From: Arthrobacter sp. S41
GTDB taxonomy: Bacteria; Actinomycetota; Actinomycetes; Actinomycetales; Micrococcaceae
Assembly: GCF_004320535.1 (NCBI RefSeq)
Contig: NZ_SIHY01000001.1
Coordinates: forward strand, 310,001 to 374,000
DNA: 64,000 nt
Direction of reading: 5' to 3'
Part shown: in pieces, positions 1 to 8,577 of the stretch
Numbering within the stretch: position 1 is the stretch's first letter
Layout of the letters: each line of letters begins with the position of its first letter
Notes under the pieces: generated by a model
Database searches by the model: none
What the model saw: only the letters and a program-made list of their open reading frames with translations
What the model was told of the DNA's origin: nothing
Program-made: the position numbers and the translations under genes

Positions 1-1646
1 CCAGCAATCAGGCTCACCCTCACGGTGCGGAACTGCTGGCCAAGTTGCACAAGAACCCATTGGCTGCCCGGATCCTTGCGCAACTGAAATCCCTGAACGA
101 CCTTGGCGACTACGAATCGCAGCTCAGGGTGGCTGAAGACTTCCAGCAGCAGGGCTATCACGCCGAACGCTGGCCAACTGACCCGCGCACCCTGGTGGGC
201 ATCGTGGAAATGCACGTGCGCGCGCTGGCCATGCTCGGCCAGTTGTCCCACGGACTCGAAGCAATCGACCTGGCCAGGGCGGGACTGGCCCAGGCCATCA
301 GGGAATCCGGCCCGCGCGAATCCCTGGATATCGCATTCCAGGAACTGGAACTGCTCAGCACGTTCGCGACCTTATTCAGCACCGAGATGACCAAAGAAAC
401 GAGCATCGCCGGCAGCAGCGAGTCACTGCTGTCTTCGTCAGGCTGGATGAGCGAGTCATTGCACCTGCGGTCCCTGTCGTTGCAAGCTGCCAGCTGGGCG
501 GCGCAGTCGCGACAGGCCGATGCCATGAAGCTGGTCCGTTACGTGGACGGGGAACTGCGCAATATCCGCTTCAACGGCCCGACGATCTCGAATTTCCATT
601 CCGAGGACGCAGCAGACATAGAGTTCCAGCTGCTCCAGGCCGAATTGCTCTCCGGAGTCTGGAACGCGGCATCAGCCCGCGCCCAGCGCCTGGCCGAAGG
701 GCAGTACATCAGTCCCTTGCTCATTTCCTACGGGGACATCATGCGGGGGATCCTGCTGGGACTGGGCAATGAGTACGACGCTGCCTTGCGCCTGCTGGAA
801 CCGAACCTGCACCAGATGCAAGTGGCCGGAGACCGGGGAACCGAAGCACTAATTGGGTCGGTCATTGCCTATGCGCTGGCTTGCTCCGGGAGGCGGGTGG
901 AGGCAGCCGCACTGGTATGCCCTGAATACGGGACCCCCGGAGCAATGCAGATGCCGCTGAACTTCTACTCCTGGGCGGCAGAAGTCTTCTCCTGCCTTGC
1001 GTTGGCCGAACTCGGCTCGCCGCAGGCTGCAAGGCTGCGGCTGGCAACCTTCGCCCAGCGTGCCCGCGGCGGCCAGCACACCCTGCTCGAAGCGCTGACC
1101 TTGGGGTTCGCCGCACGGCTGGGAGACCAGCTGGTGCTGCCGCAGCTGCGCAGCGCCGCCAGACGCTGCGAGGGCCTTGTCGGACAGAACCTGGAGGCGC
1201 TCGCAGACGCGGCGTCGGCCAAGGACTCGCCGCGCTTGGCAGCGGCTCTGGACAGCATGGTCGAGGCCGGGCACTTGCTCATGTCCGTGCCATCGAACAA
1301 CGAGTTCGTCGCATCAATGGAAACCAGGGACCAGCGCAAGCTTTCCCGGACAGTCAACGGCCGCAAGCGGGCCTCGGCTCCGCAGATCCAGCAGCACGAC
1401 GAGCTGCAGTTTGAAGCCATCGAACAGCAGCCGGGCTGGATGCGCGAGCTGACCAAGCGTGAGGCCCAGATCGCCAAGATGGCCATAACTGGCAAAACGA
1501 ATTCGGAAATTGCCAAATTCAATGGCGTCTCGATTCGCACCGTGGAGGGGCATCTTTACCAGGTATATTCCAAGCTCCAGGTCCGAAATCGCCAGGAGCT
1601 CACTGCGCTTGACCGCACCAGCCGCCGTACCGCAGGGCTGCGATGA
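1..1646 (+). CDS. LuxR-family transcriptional regulator, 5'-truncated by window edge
   Basis: The reading frame is open back to the first bases of the window (codons from position 3), so the gene starts upstream and about 548 residues are visible. The last 65 or so residues are a LuxR/GerE helix-turn-helix (ELTKREAQIAKMAITGKTN, then SIRTVEGHLYQVYSKL), a DNA-binding domain. The long part before it is helical and TPR-like, rich in Leu and Ala, as in the sensory arm of large LuxR (LAL/MalT-like) regulators; any ATPase part would lie outside the window. The TGA stop overlaps the ATG of the next gene (ATGA), so the two are co-transcribed and probably translationally coupled. The ligand is unknown. 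Control of the neighbouring polysaccharide locus is plausible only by position. Confidence 0.85.
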   Translation, partial: SNQAHPHGAELLAKLHKNPLAARILAQLKSLNDLGDYESQLRVAEDFQQQGYHAERWPTDPRTLVGIVEMHVRALAMLGQLSHGLEAIDLARAGLAQAIRESGPRESLDIAFQELELLSTFATLFSTEMTKETSIAGSSESLLSSSGWMSESLHLRSLSLQAASWAAQSRQADAMKLVRYVDGELRNIRFNGPTISNFHSEDAADIEFQLLQAELLSGVWNAASARAQRLAEGQYISPLLISYGDIMRGILLGLGNEYDAALRLLEPNLHQMQVAGDRGTEALIGSVIAYALACSGRRVEAAALVCPEYGTPGAMQMPLNFYSWAAEVFSCLALAELGSPQAARLRLATFAQRARGGQHTLLEALTLGFAARLGDQLVLPQLRSAARRCEGLVGQNLEALADAASAKDSPRLAAALDSMVEAGHLLMSVPSNNEFVASMETRDQRKLSRTVNGRKRASAPQIQQHDELQFEAIEQQPGWMRELTKREAQIAKMAITGKTNSEIAKFNGVSIRTVEGHLYQVYSKLQVRNRQELTALDRTSRRTAGLR

Positions 1647-4330
1647 AACAGCATCAACTGATTGCCAAGACCAGGACAACTGAATACAACCAGCTGCTGC
1701 AGATCCTGCAAGGGCCAGGTCCTGCCGGCGTCTTGCTGCTGGGCGAGCAGGGCGTGGGCAAGACCAGCCTCGTGGAGGCAGTGCTGGCTTCCCCGGGCAT
1801 GGGCGAGCCGGTCATGACGCTGTATTGCACGCCGTCCTTGAGCACTATTGCCCATGGTGCCTTGTCGCCATATCTGGGGGCCCTGGAGAGCATCGACGAG
1901 CCGGTGAGCGTGCTGCGCGAGCTGAATCGGAGCCTGCTTTCCAGCCGCGGGCAGGTTGAACCGCATATCGTTGTGGTCGAAGACGCGCAGTTCCTGGACC
2001 CGCAGTCCTGCTTCATCCTCTCTCTGCTGGTGGAAAACGCCGACGTGAAGGTGCTGGCCCTGGGCAGCGGGTCGCTAGAAGCGGATAGCCCGCTGGGCGC
2101 GCTGGCCGAGCTGGGATCCTTCACCACCATGGCCCTGCAACGCCTGGACCGCAAAGGGGTGCGCGCGGTGGCCGAAGGAGTGATCGGGCGCAAGCTCGCC
2201 GAGGGCACGGTGAGCCTGATCGATGTGGTCACCGGCGGTAACCCCAGCTTCGTTGAAGCCTATGCTGCATCCTGCCTGGAACAAGGCACGCTTTTCCACG
2301 ATGACAGGCTGCCGCAGGGCCCCGGGCTCCACGAGCCGGTATGGATCGTGGCCCGCGCACTTCCGGAAATCGATACGCCAATGTTGACGCTGGGCCGGGA
2401 AATCACCCGGTCCCTGTCCGTTCAGGAGCAGCAGTCGCTGTTGTTGCTGGCTTTGGCCGGACCGCAGCCTCCAGAAGTGCTTGAGCAGTGCGGATTGCCC
2501 TACCGGCGGCTGCTGAAAATCGGCGAGCTGATGCGGCAAGGCCCGGCGATGGCCTTGAAGTCCAAGCTCATGCAGCGGAGCGTCCGCGCCTTGGCCACCG
2601 AGCAGGACATCGCACAGTTGCATGACCTGTGGGTTACCGCGGCGGTCTCGCTGGGAAAAGAGCCAAATGCCCGCGAGGTGCTGTGGTCCTTGGAAACCGG
2701 TAAGCAGGTGCCCACGAAGCTGGTCCTGGATTTGGCCGAGCAGGCCGCTCGGGAACTGAATTTCGGGTTGGCCCTGCGCCTATGCGTCTTGGGTAAGCTC
2801 GCCCGGCATCATGGGCAGGGAGCGCTGCTCGAAGCGCGGATGCTGCTGAGCATGGGGCGGCACCATGCCGCACGCGCGCTGCTGCTGCGCCTGATCGATC
2901 AGCTGACGGATCTGGCGCTGCTGGGGCAGGCCTACGCCTACCTGCTGGAGGTCACCACGAATATCGGAACTGATGGCGCCGAATTGGAGCGGATCCTGGA
3001 CGATTGGAAGCATCGTGCCCGGGGGCACGCGGACGCAGAAGAGGTATCCAGCTTCTTGGCCCTGCATAGTGCGGGGGCCAGAGTCCTGGATTTCTGGCTC
3101 AGGGTCAATACCGCCCGCGGTCCGCTGCCCAGGGTTTCCGAGCTGCAAGAATTCCTGGAAGACCGGCTGCTGCCCGCGCAGGTGCGCTTCATCGGCATGA
3201 TCATGCTCAGCGACCTGCACGCTTCCGCCGGCCGGTGCCAGCAGGCCTTGGATCTGATGGAACCGGCTTTGCAGGACCTCAAGGAGTACCCGGTCCCGCA
3301 GGCCATGTACGAGGTCCGGGTGTTCTTCCGCATCGGCTGGAACCTGCTGTTCTTGGGACAATACGAGCGCGCCGCGGCATTCATCGACTCCTATCGCCAT
3401 GCCCGGCTCCGTTCCATCCAGTACTACCAGGGGGCCATCTCGCTGCTCGATGGCGTCAGCCACCTGCTGCAAGGCAGAGTCCAGCTCGCCATGGCCAAAA
3501 TGGCCGAGGCCGTGACGGAGCTGCAGATTGCGGACATCACTCAACTGCTGGCCTTGGCCAATAAACTGTACCGGCTGCTGCTGGCCCGGTTGGGCTTTCC
3601 GGTGCCTGAATCCCTGGTGATCGGGCCCGGGTCCTCCAGTTCCAGCGGGACGATTTCGCTGAACGGACAGCTGGGCGAGGAGTCGTCGAAGCAGCGGATA
3701 CTTGCACGGGCCTTCGCTGCGGGACTGGGTTATCCGTATCCGGGTGAGTCGCTGGAGTGCTTCCCGCTGGTGGAACGCGAATTCGTTTTCAGCATGACAC
3801 GGCAGCTGGGGGACCAGGAGCTGGCCGACTCCCAACTGGGTGAAAGACTGCGCGCCTTGGCGGCGGGGCAGCAGGGATCGCGAGCGGCGTTTTTGGCGCG
3901 CCTGATGGACTTGCGAGGCTCAGAGCTTGGCGAGCCGCTGGAGCAGCTGGCCCAGGACGCCCTGGCCAAGAAAGAATACCTGGTGGTGATCGAGGCCTGG
4001 GCCCGGGCGGCCGAACGCTACGCCCAGTCCGGAGACCAGCGGCGCTGCGGCGCCTTGCTGCGCCGGGCCGCCCAACTGATCGACCAACAGGGGATGGACC
4101 CGGGAAAGTACATCGCCCGTGTCCTGGCCATGACAGAACTGACCGCGCGGGAAACAGAAATCGTCAGCCTGGCCCGGCAGGGATTGAATAACGCGCAGAT
4201 TGCCCGGACCTTGACGGTCTCGCAGCGCACGGTGGAGGGGCATCTCTACCGGGTATTTTCGAAGTTGGGGATTACCGAGCGCGCGGAATTGGATCACGCA
4301 GGGCTTGAAGCGGGTACAACCGGCAGGTAG
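1643..4330 (+). CDS. Large ATP-binding LuxR-family regulator (LAL/MalT-like)
   Basis: 895 residues. A Walker A motif GEQGVGKTS lies at about residues 34-42 and a Walker B-like VVVED at about 110-114, marking an N-terminal AAA/STAND-type ATPase. A long helical TPR-like middle follows. The C-terminus is a LuxR HTH (about 830-890: ELTARETEIVSLARQGLNN, TVEGHLYRVFSKLGI). Proteins of this design are ligand- and ATP-gated transcription activators. It overlaps the previous LuxR gene by 4 nt, and both end in very similar HTH domains (TVEGHLYQVYSKL and TVEGHLYRVFSKL), suggesting duplication or recognition of related sites. It is the last gene before the polysaccharide locus, whose upstream region holds several palindromes. 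Family assignment is firm; target and inducer are unknown. Confidence 0.88.
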   Translation: MKQHQLIAKTRTTEYNQLLQILQGPGPAGVLLLGEQGVGKTSLVEAVLASPGMGEPVMTLYCTPSLSTIAHGALSPYLGALESIDEPVSVLRELNRSLLSSRGQVEPHIVVVEDAQFLDPQSCFILSLLVENADVKVLALGSGSLEADSPLGALAELGSFTTMALQRLDRKGVRAVAEGVIGRKLAEGTVSLIDVVTGGNPSFVEAYAASCLEQGTLFHDDRLPQGPGLHEPVWIVARALPEIDTPMLTLGREITRSLSVQEQQSLLLLALAGPQPPEVLEQCGLPYRRLLKIGELMRQGPAMALKSKLMQRSVRALATEQDIAQLHDLWVTAAVSLGKEPNAREVLWSLETGKQVPTKLVLDLAEQAARELNFGLALRLCVLGKLARHHGQGALLEARMLLSMGRHHAARALLLRLIDQLTDLALLGQAYAYLLEVTTNIGTDGAELERILDDWKHRARGHADAEEVSSFLALHSAGARVLDFWLRVNTARGPLPRVSELQEFLEDRLLPAQVRFIGMIMLSDLHASAGRCQQALDLMEPALQDLKEYPVPQAMYEVRVFFRIGWNLLFLGQYERAAAFIDSYRHARLRSIQYYQGAISLLDGVSHLLQGRVQLAMAKMAEAVTELQIADITQLLALANKLYRLLLARLGFPVPESLVIGPGSSSSSGTISLNGQLGEESSKQRILARAFAAGLGYPYPGESLECFPLVEREFVFSMTRQLGDQELADSQLGERLRALAAGQQGSRAAFLARLMDLRGSELGEPLEQLAQDALAKKEYLVVIEAWARAAERYAQSGDQRRCGALLRRAAQLIDQQGMDPGKYIARVLAMTELTARETEIVSLARQGLNNAQIARTLTVSQRTVEGHLYRVFSKLGITERAELDHAGLEAGTTGR

Positions 4331-4566
4331 CACGTGCCGGTTTGCGCAAACTTGGGGTAGGTACCACCCGTGCCCGGCCCGGCACAGGTGAGTAATGTGA
4401 TTTGCGGGAGCTGGCGAATTACGCAAGCGATCTTTTGCGAACGAGTGCCCGTCGGTCTGGCGCGCGCTTGGTGTTTTGCGGCGAAGCTCTTCCCAGAAAC
4501 GGGGCCGGTGGCCAGCGAATCCGCGAGGATTGCCCCCCAGCGCGGCCGCCGGCTCCTTCACGAATA
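4331..4566. promoter_or_regulatory. Palindrome-rich gap downstream of the LuxR gene
   Basis: No convincing gene lies between the LuxR stop and the terminator at 4567. Seen here: GCACGTGC at about 4331, a perfect TTTGCGCAAA palindrome at 4341-4350, and an imperfect inverted repeat TTACGCAA...TTGCGAA at about 4419-4441. GTGAGTA...TTTGCGGG at 4388-4408 recurs in shorter form at 4663-4676. These could be binding sites for a dimeric regulator such as the adjacent LuxR proteins. That role is inference. Confidence 0.3.
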
Positions 4567-4608
4567 AACCCTGTGCCGGCAACCCCTCTGCGCCGGTGCA
4601 GGGTTTTT
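4567..4608 (+). terminator. Rho-independent terminator after the LuxR pair
   Basis: A 13-bp stem (left arm AACCCTGTGCCGG, right arm CCGGTGCAGGGTT, two G-U pairs) with a 13-nt loop is followed by a T run. It lies 236 nt past the LuxR stop and separates the regulators from the exopolysaccharide genes. Confidence 0.75.
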
Positions 4609-4805
4609 CTATGCACTGCCGGTCCATTCCAAGTAGTGATCGAGTAGGAACCAAGTGCCATGTGAGTATTTGCGGGTAATGCAGGCAATCTTTGGAGTGT
4701 TCCTCCACTCGTGCATCGGATGCTTTCGCATCCTAGGCTCAAGGTAAAGAACGGCAACCGGGCTGGTGGGACAGCTCGATTGCCATGTTTATTGGGGAAC
4801 TCGCT

Positions 4806-4825
4806 TATTTCTTGGGGGAATACAG
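4806..4825 (+). promoter_or_regulatory. G5-loop hairpin before the first exopolysaccharide gene
   Basis: TATTTC (4806-4811) can pair with GGAATA (4817-4822), holding TTGGG in the loop of the CTTGGGGGAA motif. Three nt later comes an ATG (4826). The same G5 arrangement occurs at five other starts in this locus. It may act as an atypical ribosome site or a regulatory hairpin. Confidence 0.45.
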
Positions 4826-4912
4826 ATGCTTGACTTTGTGTTGCCGACCAGCGACCACCCTTGCAGCGTTGAATCGCTCGCCAGGGTGGGAACAAGCCAT
4901 GTCGCAAATTAG
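4826..4912 (+). CDS. Possible 28-codon leader ORF overlapping the sugar-transferase start
   Basis: An ATG three nt after the G5 hairpin opens a 28-codon frame beginning MLDFVLPTSDHPC and ending at TAG 4910-4912. The stop lies 9-11 nt inside the following gene if that gene starts at ATG 4899, so the two would overlap by 14 nt and could be translationally coupled. Against it: the codons could be chance, and the larger frame may instead start at ATG 4785 and run through this stretch. No known leader-peptide composition (for example amino-acid runs) is seen. Confidence 0.3.
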   Translation: MLDFVLPTSDHPCSVESLARVGTSHVAN

Positions 4913-6428
4913 CAGCAAACTAGGCGAAGATCATGTGTCTTCGCTCGGAACCTGGACGCTGCCGCGTCCAGCAATCAAAAGGGAAACCGGCACCATTGGT
5001 GCCCAAGGACGCGCCTATCTGCGCCGGCTATACGGTACTGATCTGCTGGTCATTTCCCTGGTGAGCTCCTTGCCGGCAATCGTGCAAGCCCAAAACTCGC
5101 AGATATCTCGATTGCTGCCAGGCAGCACGCATTACTATGCGTTGGCCGGCCTTCTGTTGACCATCGCCTGGATGACCAGCTTGCAATCCTTTAAAGCCCA
5201 TCGCTTGGGCAGCGTTGCCGTGGGCATGCAGGAATACAAGATCATGGTCTATTCGGGGTTGATGCTCTCGGGCTTCGTCGGAGTACTTATCGTGCTCACC
5301 GGCCAAGAGAGCCTGAAGATCTTTCTCGTTCTTTCCTTGCCGTTGGGACTCTCCGCCTTGCTGGCCAGCAGGTGGACCTGGCGCCAGTGGCTGGGGCTGC
5401 GCAGCAGAAGCGGCTATGCTCTGAGCAATGTGCTGGTCTACGGCCAGCCCGCTGACGCCCCGTTCGCAATCCGCCAGATTTCCAAGAAGTCAGGACCTGC
5501 CTACCGCGTTGTTGGGGTGCTGATGGACGGTGCGGCGGATCCGGAAGCCGAACACGATATCCGCAAGGTTGATCCGGTACTTCCGCTGCTATATGACACC
5601 GGCTCGATCGAACAGGAAATTCAGCGCTTGCACGCCGATTCCGTGGTTGTCGCCGGACCTCTGCCAGGTGGGAACGAAGCTTTGCAGCAGTTGGGCTGGC
5701 GTCTTGAAGGCACCGGAACCAGGCTCATTGTGGCCTCCTCGCTGATCGGAGTAGCCAGCCGCCGCGTGCGCACCAGCCCAATGGATGGGATGCCCCTGTT
5801 GCATGTGGAACTGGCGAAATTCACTGGGACGCGATACTTCTTCAAGCGTGCCTTCGACATCGTCTTTTCGCTGCTCGCCTTGCTGGCCCTGTCGCCGGTT
5901 TTTCTCCTGATCGCCTTGCTGATCAGGCGTGATGGCCCAGGGAAGATCTTCTTCCTGCAAGAACGGGCTGGCCAGGATGGCCGTCCCTTCAAGATGTTCA
6001 AATTCCGCACAATGGTCAACGATGCAGAAGCGCAATTGGCCGCGTTGCTAGAGCTGAATGAAGGAGCTGGGCCCCTATTCAAGCTCAAGGACGACCCGCG
6101 GATCACCCGCGTTGGCCATTTGCTGCGCAAGCATTCGCTCGATGAGCTTCCGCAGTTCCTCAACGTCCTGCGCGGCGAAATGTCCGTAGTCGGGCCCCGC
6201 CCGCCACTGTTCACCGAGGTCGAAACCTATCGCGGGCACACCCACCGCCGGCTGCTGCTCAAGCCCGGAGTGACCGGCCTGTGGCAGGTCAGCGGCCGTT
6301 CAAACCTGGAGTGGGACGAAAGCATACGACTGGACCTCTACTACGCGGAGAACTGGACGGTGCTCAGCGATTTGCGCATCATCTGGCGAACCTTCCGCGT
6401 CATGATCAAACCCGATGGAGCTTACTGA
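4899..6428 (+). CDS. Undecaprenyl-phosphate sugar phosphotransferase (WcaJ/WbaP-type initiating transferase)
   Basis: Polyisoprenyl-phosphate hexose-1-phosphate transferase that should start repeat-unit assembly by moving a sugar-1-phosphate from a UDP-sugar to undecaprenyl phosphate at the membrane. About four transmembrane segments lie in the first 170 residues, then a soluble stretch, then a fifth hydrophobic helix (DIVFSLLALLALSPVFLLI) leading into the bacterial sugar transferase domain. Its motifs are KMFKFRTM, DDPRITRVG, HSLDELPQFLNVL, MSVVGPRPP and PGVTGLWQVSGR. Start: ATG 4899 after GGTGGGA gives a 509-residue protein of normal family layout; an in-frame ATG at 4785 would add 38 residues of unconvincing sequence. 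It is first in the operon, and its TGA overlaps the next ATG. The sugar is not fixed by sequence; nearby PglD- and DegT-like genes make diNAcBac or another amino sugar possible. Confidence 0.88.
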   Translation: MSQISSKLGEDHVSSLGTWTLPRPAIKRETGTIGAQGRAYLRRLYGTDLLVISLVSSLPAIVQAQNSQISRLLPGSTHYYALAGLLLTIAWMTSLQSFKAHRLGSVAVGMQEYKIMVYSGLMLSGFVGVLIVLTGQESLKIFLVLSLPLGLSALLASRWTWRQWLGLRSRSGYALSNVLVYGQPADAPFAIRQISKKSGPAYRVVGVLMDGAADPEAEHDIRKVDPVLPLLYDTGSIEQEIQRLHADSVVVAGPLPGGNEALQQLGWRLEGTGTRLIVASSLIGVASRRVRTSPMDGMPLLHVELAKFTGTRYFFKRAFDIVFSLLALLALSPVFLLIALLIRRDGPGKIFFLQERAGQDGRPFKMFKFRTMVNDAEAQLAALLELNEGAGPLFKLKDDPRITRVGHLLRKHSLDELPQFLNVLRGEMSVVGPRPPLFTEVETYRGHTHRRLLLKPGVTGLWQVSGRSNLEWDESIRLDLYYAENWTVLSDLRIIWRTFRVMIKPDGAY

Positions 6429-7525
6429 TGAGTGTTGCACCCGAGACCCTGGTCCACCCGGCCCTGCGCGTCGCCGTGATCGGCGCCGGCTACTGGGGCC
6501 CGAACCTTGCCCGGAACTTTGCCATGAGCACCGACTGGGAATTAGTCGCCATCTGCGACATGGATCTTGACCGAGCCGAAGCCCTGGCCCGCAAGACTGG
6601 CAACCCGGCTGTGGTCAGCTCGCTTGACGAGCTGCTGGCCCGCCACCAGATTGATGCCGTGGCCATTGCCACGCCGGCACGGACACACCACCAGATCGCC
6701 ATGCAGGCGATCGCCGCTGGCAAGCACGTCGTGGTGGAAAAGCCGCTGGCGGACAACAGCGTGCATGGCGCCCAGATGGTTGAAGCCGCGGCTGCGGCGG
6801 GCACCATCTTGATGGCCGACCACACGTACTGCTACACCCCGGCGGTGCTCAAGATTCGTGATCTGCTTGCTGATAACGAACTGGGGGAGATCCTCTACAT
6901 CGATTCCACCCGGATCAATCTCGGGCTGGTCCAGCCCGACGTCGACGTGTTCTGGGATCTGGCCCCGCATGATTTGTCCATCTTGGACTTCGTGCTGCCC
7001 GGCGGATTGTCCGCCCGCACCGTCACGGCGTTGGGATCAGATCCCTTGCACGCCGGAAAGTCGTGCGTCGGCTACCTGAGCATGGAACTGGAATCCGGCA
7101 TCCTGGCGCACATCAACGTGAACTGGCTATCGCCGACCAAGATCCGCCGGATGGTTATCGGAGGCAGCCGCAAGACGCTGGTCTGGGATGACCTGAACCC
7201 GCAGCAGCGGCTGACCATTTTCGACCGCGGAGTCGATCTGGAACGCCAGGAAATGATGCGCGCCGATGCAGAAGACCGCAAGGGGGCCACGATTTCCTAT
7301 CGCCTAGGCGATACATGGTCTCCGGCCCTCTCCGAATTCGAGCCGCTGGGCCTGATGGTTTCCGAATTCGCGGCCAGCATTCGCGGCGCACGCCCGGCAC
7401 CCACAGATGGGCCCTCGGCCCTGCGGGTGCTCAAGGTCCTTGAGCACGCCGATCGCAGCCGGGCCGCCGCGGCGGCCACCCTGTCCACCGACCACAGCAC
7501 AGCAGCAATGGAGAATGCACGATGA
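6428..7525 (+). CDS. Gfo/Idh/MocA-family NAD-dependent sugar dehydrogenase (WbpB/WlbA-like)
   Basis: 365 residues. An N-terminal Rossmann fold opens with VAVIGAGYWGPNLARNF. The family catalytic EKP motif is present (VVVEKPLA), followed by the C-terminal alpha/beta substrate domain (DLAPHDLSILDF). In amino-sugar pathways such enzymes oxidise C3 of a UDP-N-acetylamino-uronic acid before transamination. A WbpE-like DegT enzyme (10384) and a WbpD-like acetyltransferase (22543, minus) in the same locus fit a UDP-GlcNAc3NAcA-type pathway; the 6-dehydrogenase WbpA is not in the window. Start ATG 6428 overlaps the upstream stop by one base, and the stop overlaps the next gene (ATGA). Family is certain; substrate is inferred. 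Confidence 0.82.
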   Translation: MSVAPETLVHPALRVAVIGAGYWGPNLARNFAMSTDWELVAICDMDLDRAEALARKTGNPAVVSSLDELLARHQIDAVAIATPARTHHQIAMQAIAAGKHVVVEKPLADNSVHGAQMVEAAAAAGTILMADHTYCYTPAVLKIRDLLADNELGEILYIDSTRINLGLVQPDVDVFWDLAPHDLSILDFVLPGGLSARTVTALGSDPLHAGKSCVGYLSMELESGILAHINVNWLSPTKIRRMVIGGSRKTLVWDDLNPQQRLTIFDRGVDLERQEMMRADAEDRKGATISYRLGDTWSPALSEFEPLGLMVSEFAASIRGARPAPTDGPSALRVLKVLEHADRSRAAAAATLSTDHSTAAMENAR

Positions 7526-8544
7526 ACGAAAATATCAAGAACCTCGCAGGCGGACGATTCCTGGTCACCGGTGGTGCGGGCACCATCGGCTCGGAAATCG
7601 TCGACCAGCTGCTGGCCGCGGGAGCAGCCCATGTGGACGTGCTGGACAACCTGGTCCGCGGCCGGCGCAGCAACCTCGCTGATGCCCTGGCCACCGGACG
7701 GGTCACCCTGTACGTCGGGGACATCACCGACCGGGCGATGGTCCGCGAAGTGATGGCGGGCAAGGACATAGTCTTCCACCAGGCGGCCATCCGCATCACC
7801 CAGTGCGCCGAGGAACCGCGGCTGGCCTTGGATGTCATGGTCAACGGCACCTTCAATGTGCTCGAAGCAGCGGTGGAAGCCGGGGTGCCCAAGATTGTGG
7901 CCGCCTCCAGCGCCTCGGTGTACGGCATGGCCGAGGAATTTCCCACCACTGAACGCCACCATCCCTATAACAACGACACCCTGTACGGAGCTGCGAAGAC
8001 TTTCAACGAGGGACTGTTTAAGTCCTTCCGCGCCATGTATGGCCTGGACTACGTGATGCTGCGCTACTTCAATGTTTATGGCCCGCGAATGGATGTTCAC
8101 GGCGCCTATACCGAGGTGCTGGTGCGCTGGATGGAACGCATCGCCGATGGCCTGCCGCCACTGATTTTTGGTGATGGTTCACAAACCATGGACTTCGTGG
8201 TGTCACAAGACATCGCCCGGGCGAATCTCTTGGCAGCCAGTAGCCCGGTCACCGAAGGGGTCTACAACATCGCCAGTGGCACCGAAACCAGTCTCAAAGA
8301 GTTGGCTCACAGCCTATTGCGCGTCATGGATTCGAATTTGAGTATCGAATACGGGCCAGAACGATCCGTGAACTCAGTGGTGCGGCGCCTGGCTGACACC
8401 AGCGCAGCGCGTAAAGACCTGGGGTTCGAGGCCAGTATCGGGTTAGAAGAAGGACTGCGCACACTCGTTGAGTGGTGGAAACCATTGCGTGAAGAAGTTG
8501 CCGCCGGACGTGCCTTAGCCACGCCCATCGGCGCAAACAAATAA
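7522..8544 (+). CDS. NAD-dependent nucleotide-sugar epimerase/dehydratase (extended SDR)
   Basis: 340 residues. The nucleotide-binding motif is TGGAGTIGSEIVDQL, the catalytic serine region is AASSASVYG, and the YxxxK pair is YGAAK. FNVYGPRM is typical of UDP-sugar 4-epimerases and related extended SDRs. It most likely epimerises or otherwise converts a UDP-sugar for the exopolysaccharide repeat unit. It sits in the operon with 4-nt overlap upstream. Downstream, a 33-nt gap carries a G-run hairpin before the next gene. The exact reaction (UDP-Glc/GlcNAc 4-epimerase or uronic-acid epimerase) cannot be fixed from motifs alone. Confidence 0.82.
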   Translation: MNENIKNLAGGRFLVTGGAGTIGSEIVDQLLAAGAAHVDVLDNLVRGRRSNLADALATGRVTLYVGDITDRAMVREVMAGKDIVFHQAAIRITQCAEEPRLALDVMVNGTFNVLEAAVEAGVPKIVAASSASVYGMAEEFPTTERHHPYNNDTLYGAAKTFNEGLFKSFRAMYGLDYVMLRYFNVYGPRMDVHGAYTEVLVRWMERIADGLPPLIFGDGSQTMDFVVSQDIARANLLAASSPVTEGVYNIASGTETSLKELAHSLLRVMDSNLSIEYGPERSVNSVVRRLADTSAARKDLGFEASIGLEEGLRTLVEWWKPLREEVAAGRALATPIGANK

Positions 8545-8553
8545 GCAGATACT

Positions 8554-8577
8554 GATTTTTTTGGGGGGAAAAGAATC
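8554..8577 (+). promoter_or_regulatory. G6-loop hairpin ending at the start codon of the DegT gene
   Basis: The nine bases 8554-8562 (GATTTTTTT) pair with 8569-8577 (AAAAGAATC) with one T-G pair, leaving exactly GGGGGG in the loop. The ATG at 8578 follows with no spacer. There is no other purine-rich ribosome site, so the G-run is either the ribosome contact or a regulatory element. Best example of the repeated element of this locus. Confidence 0.55.
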
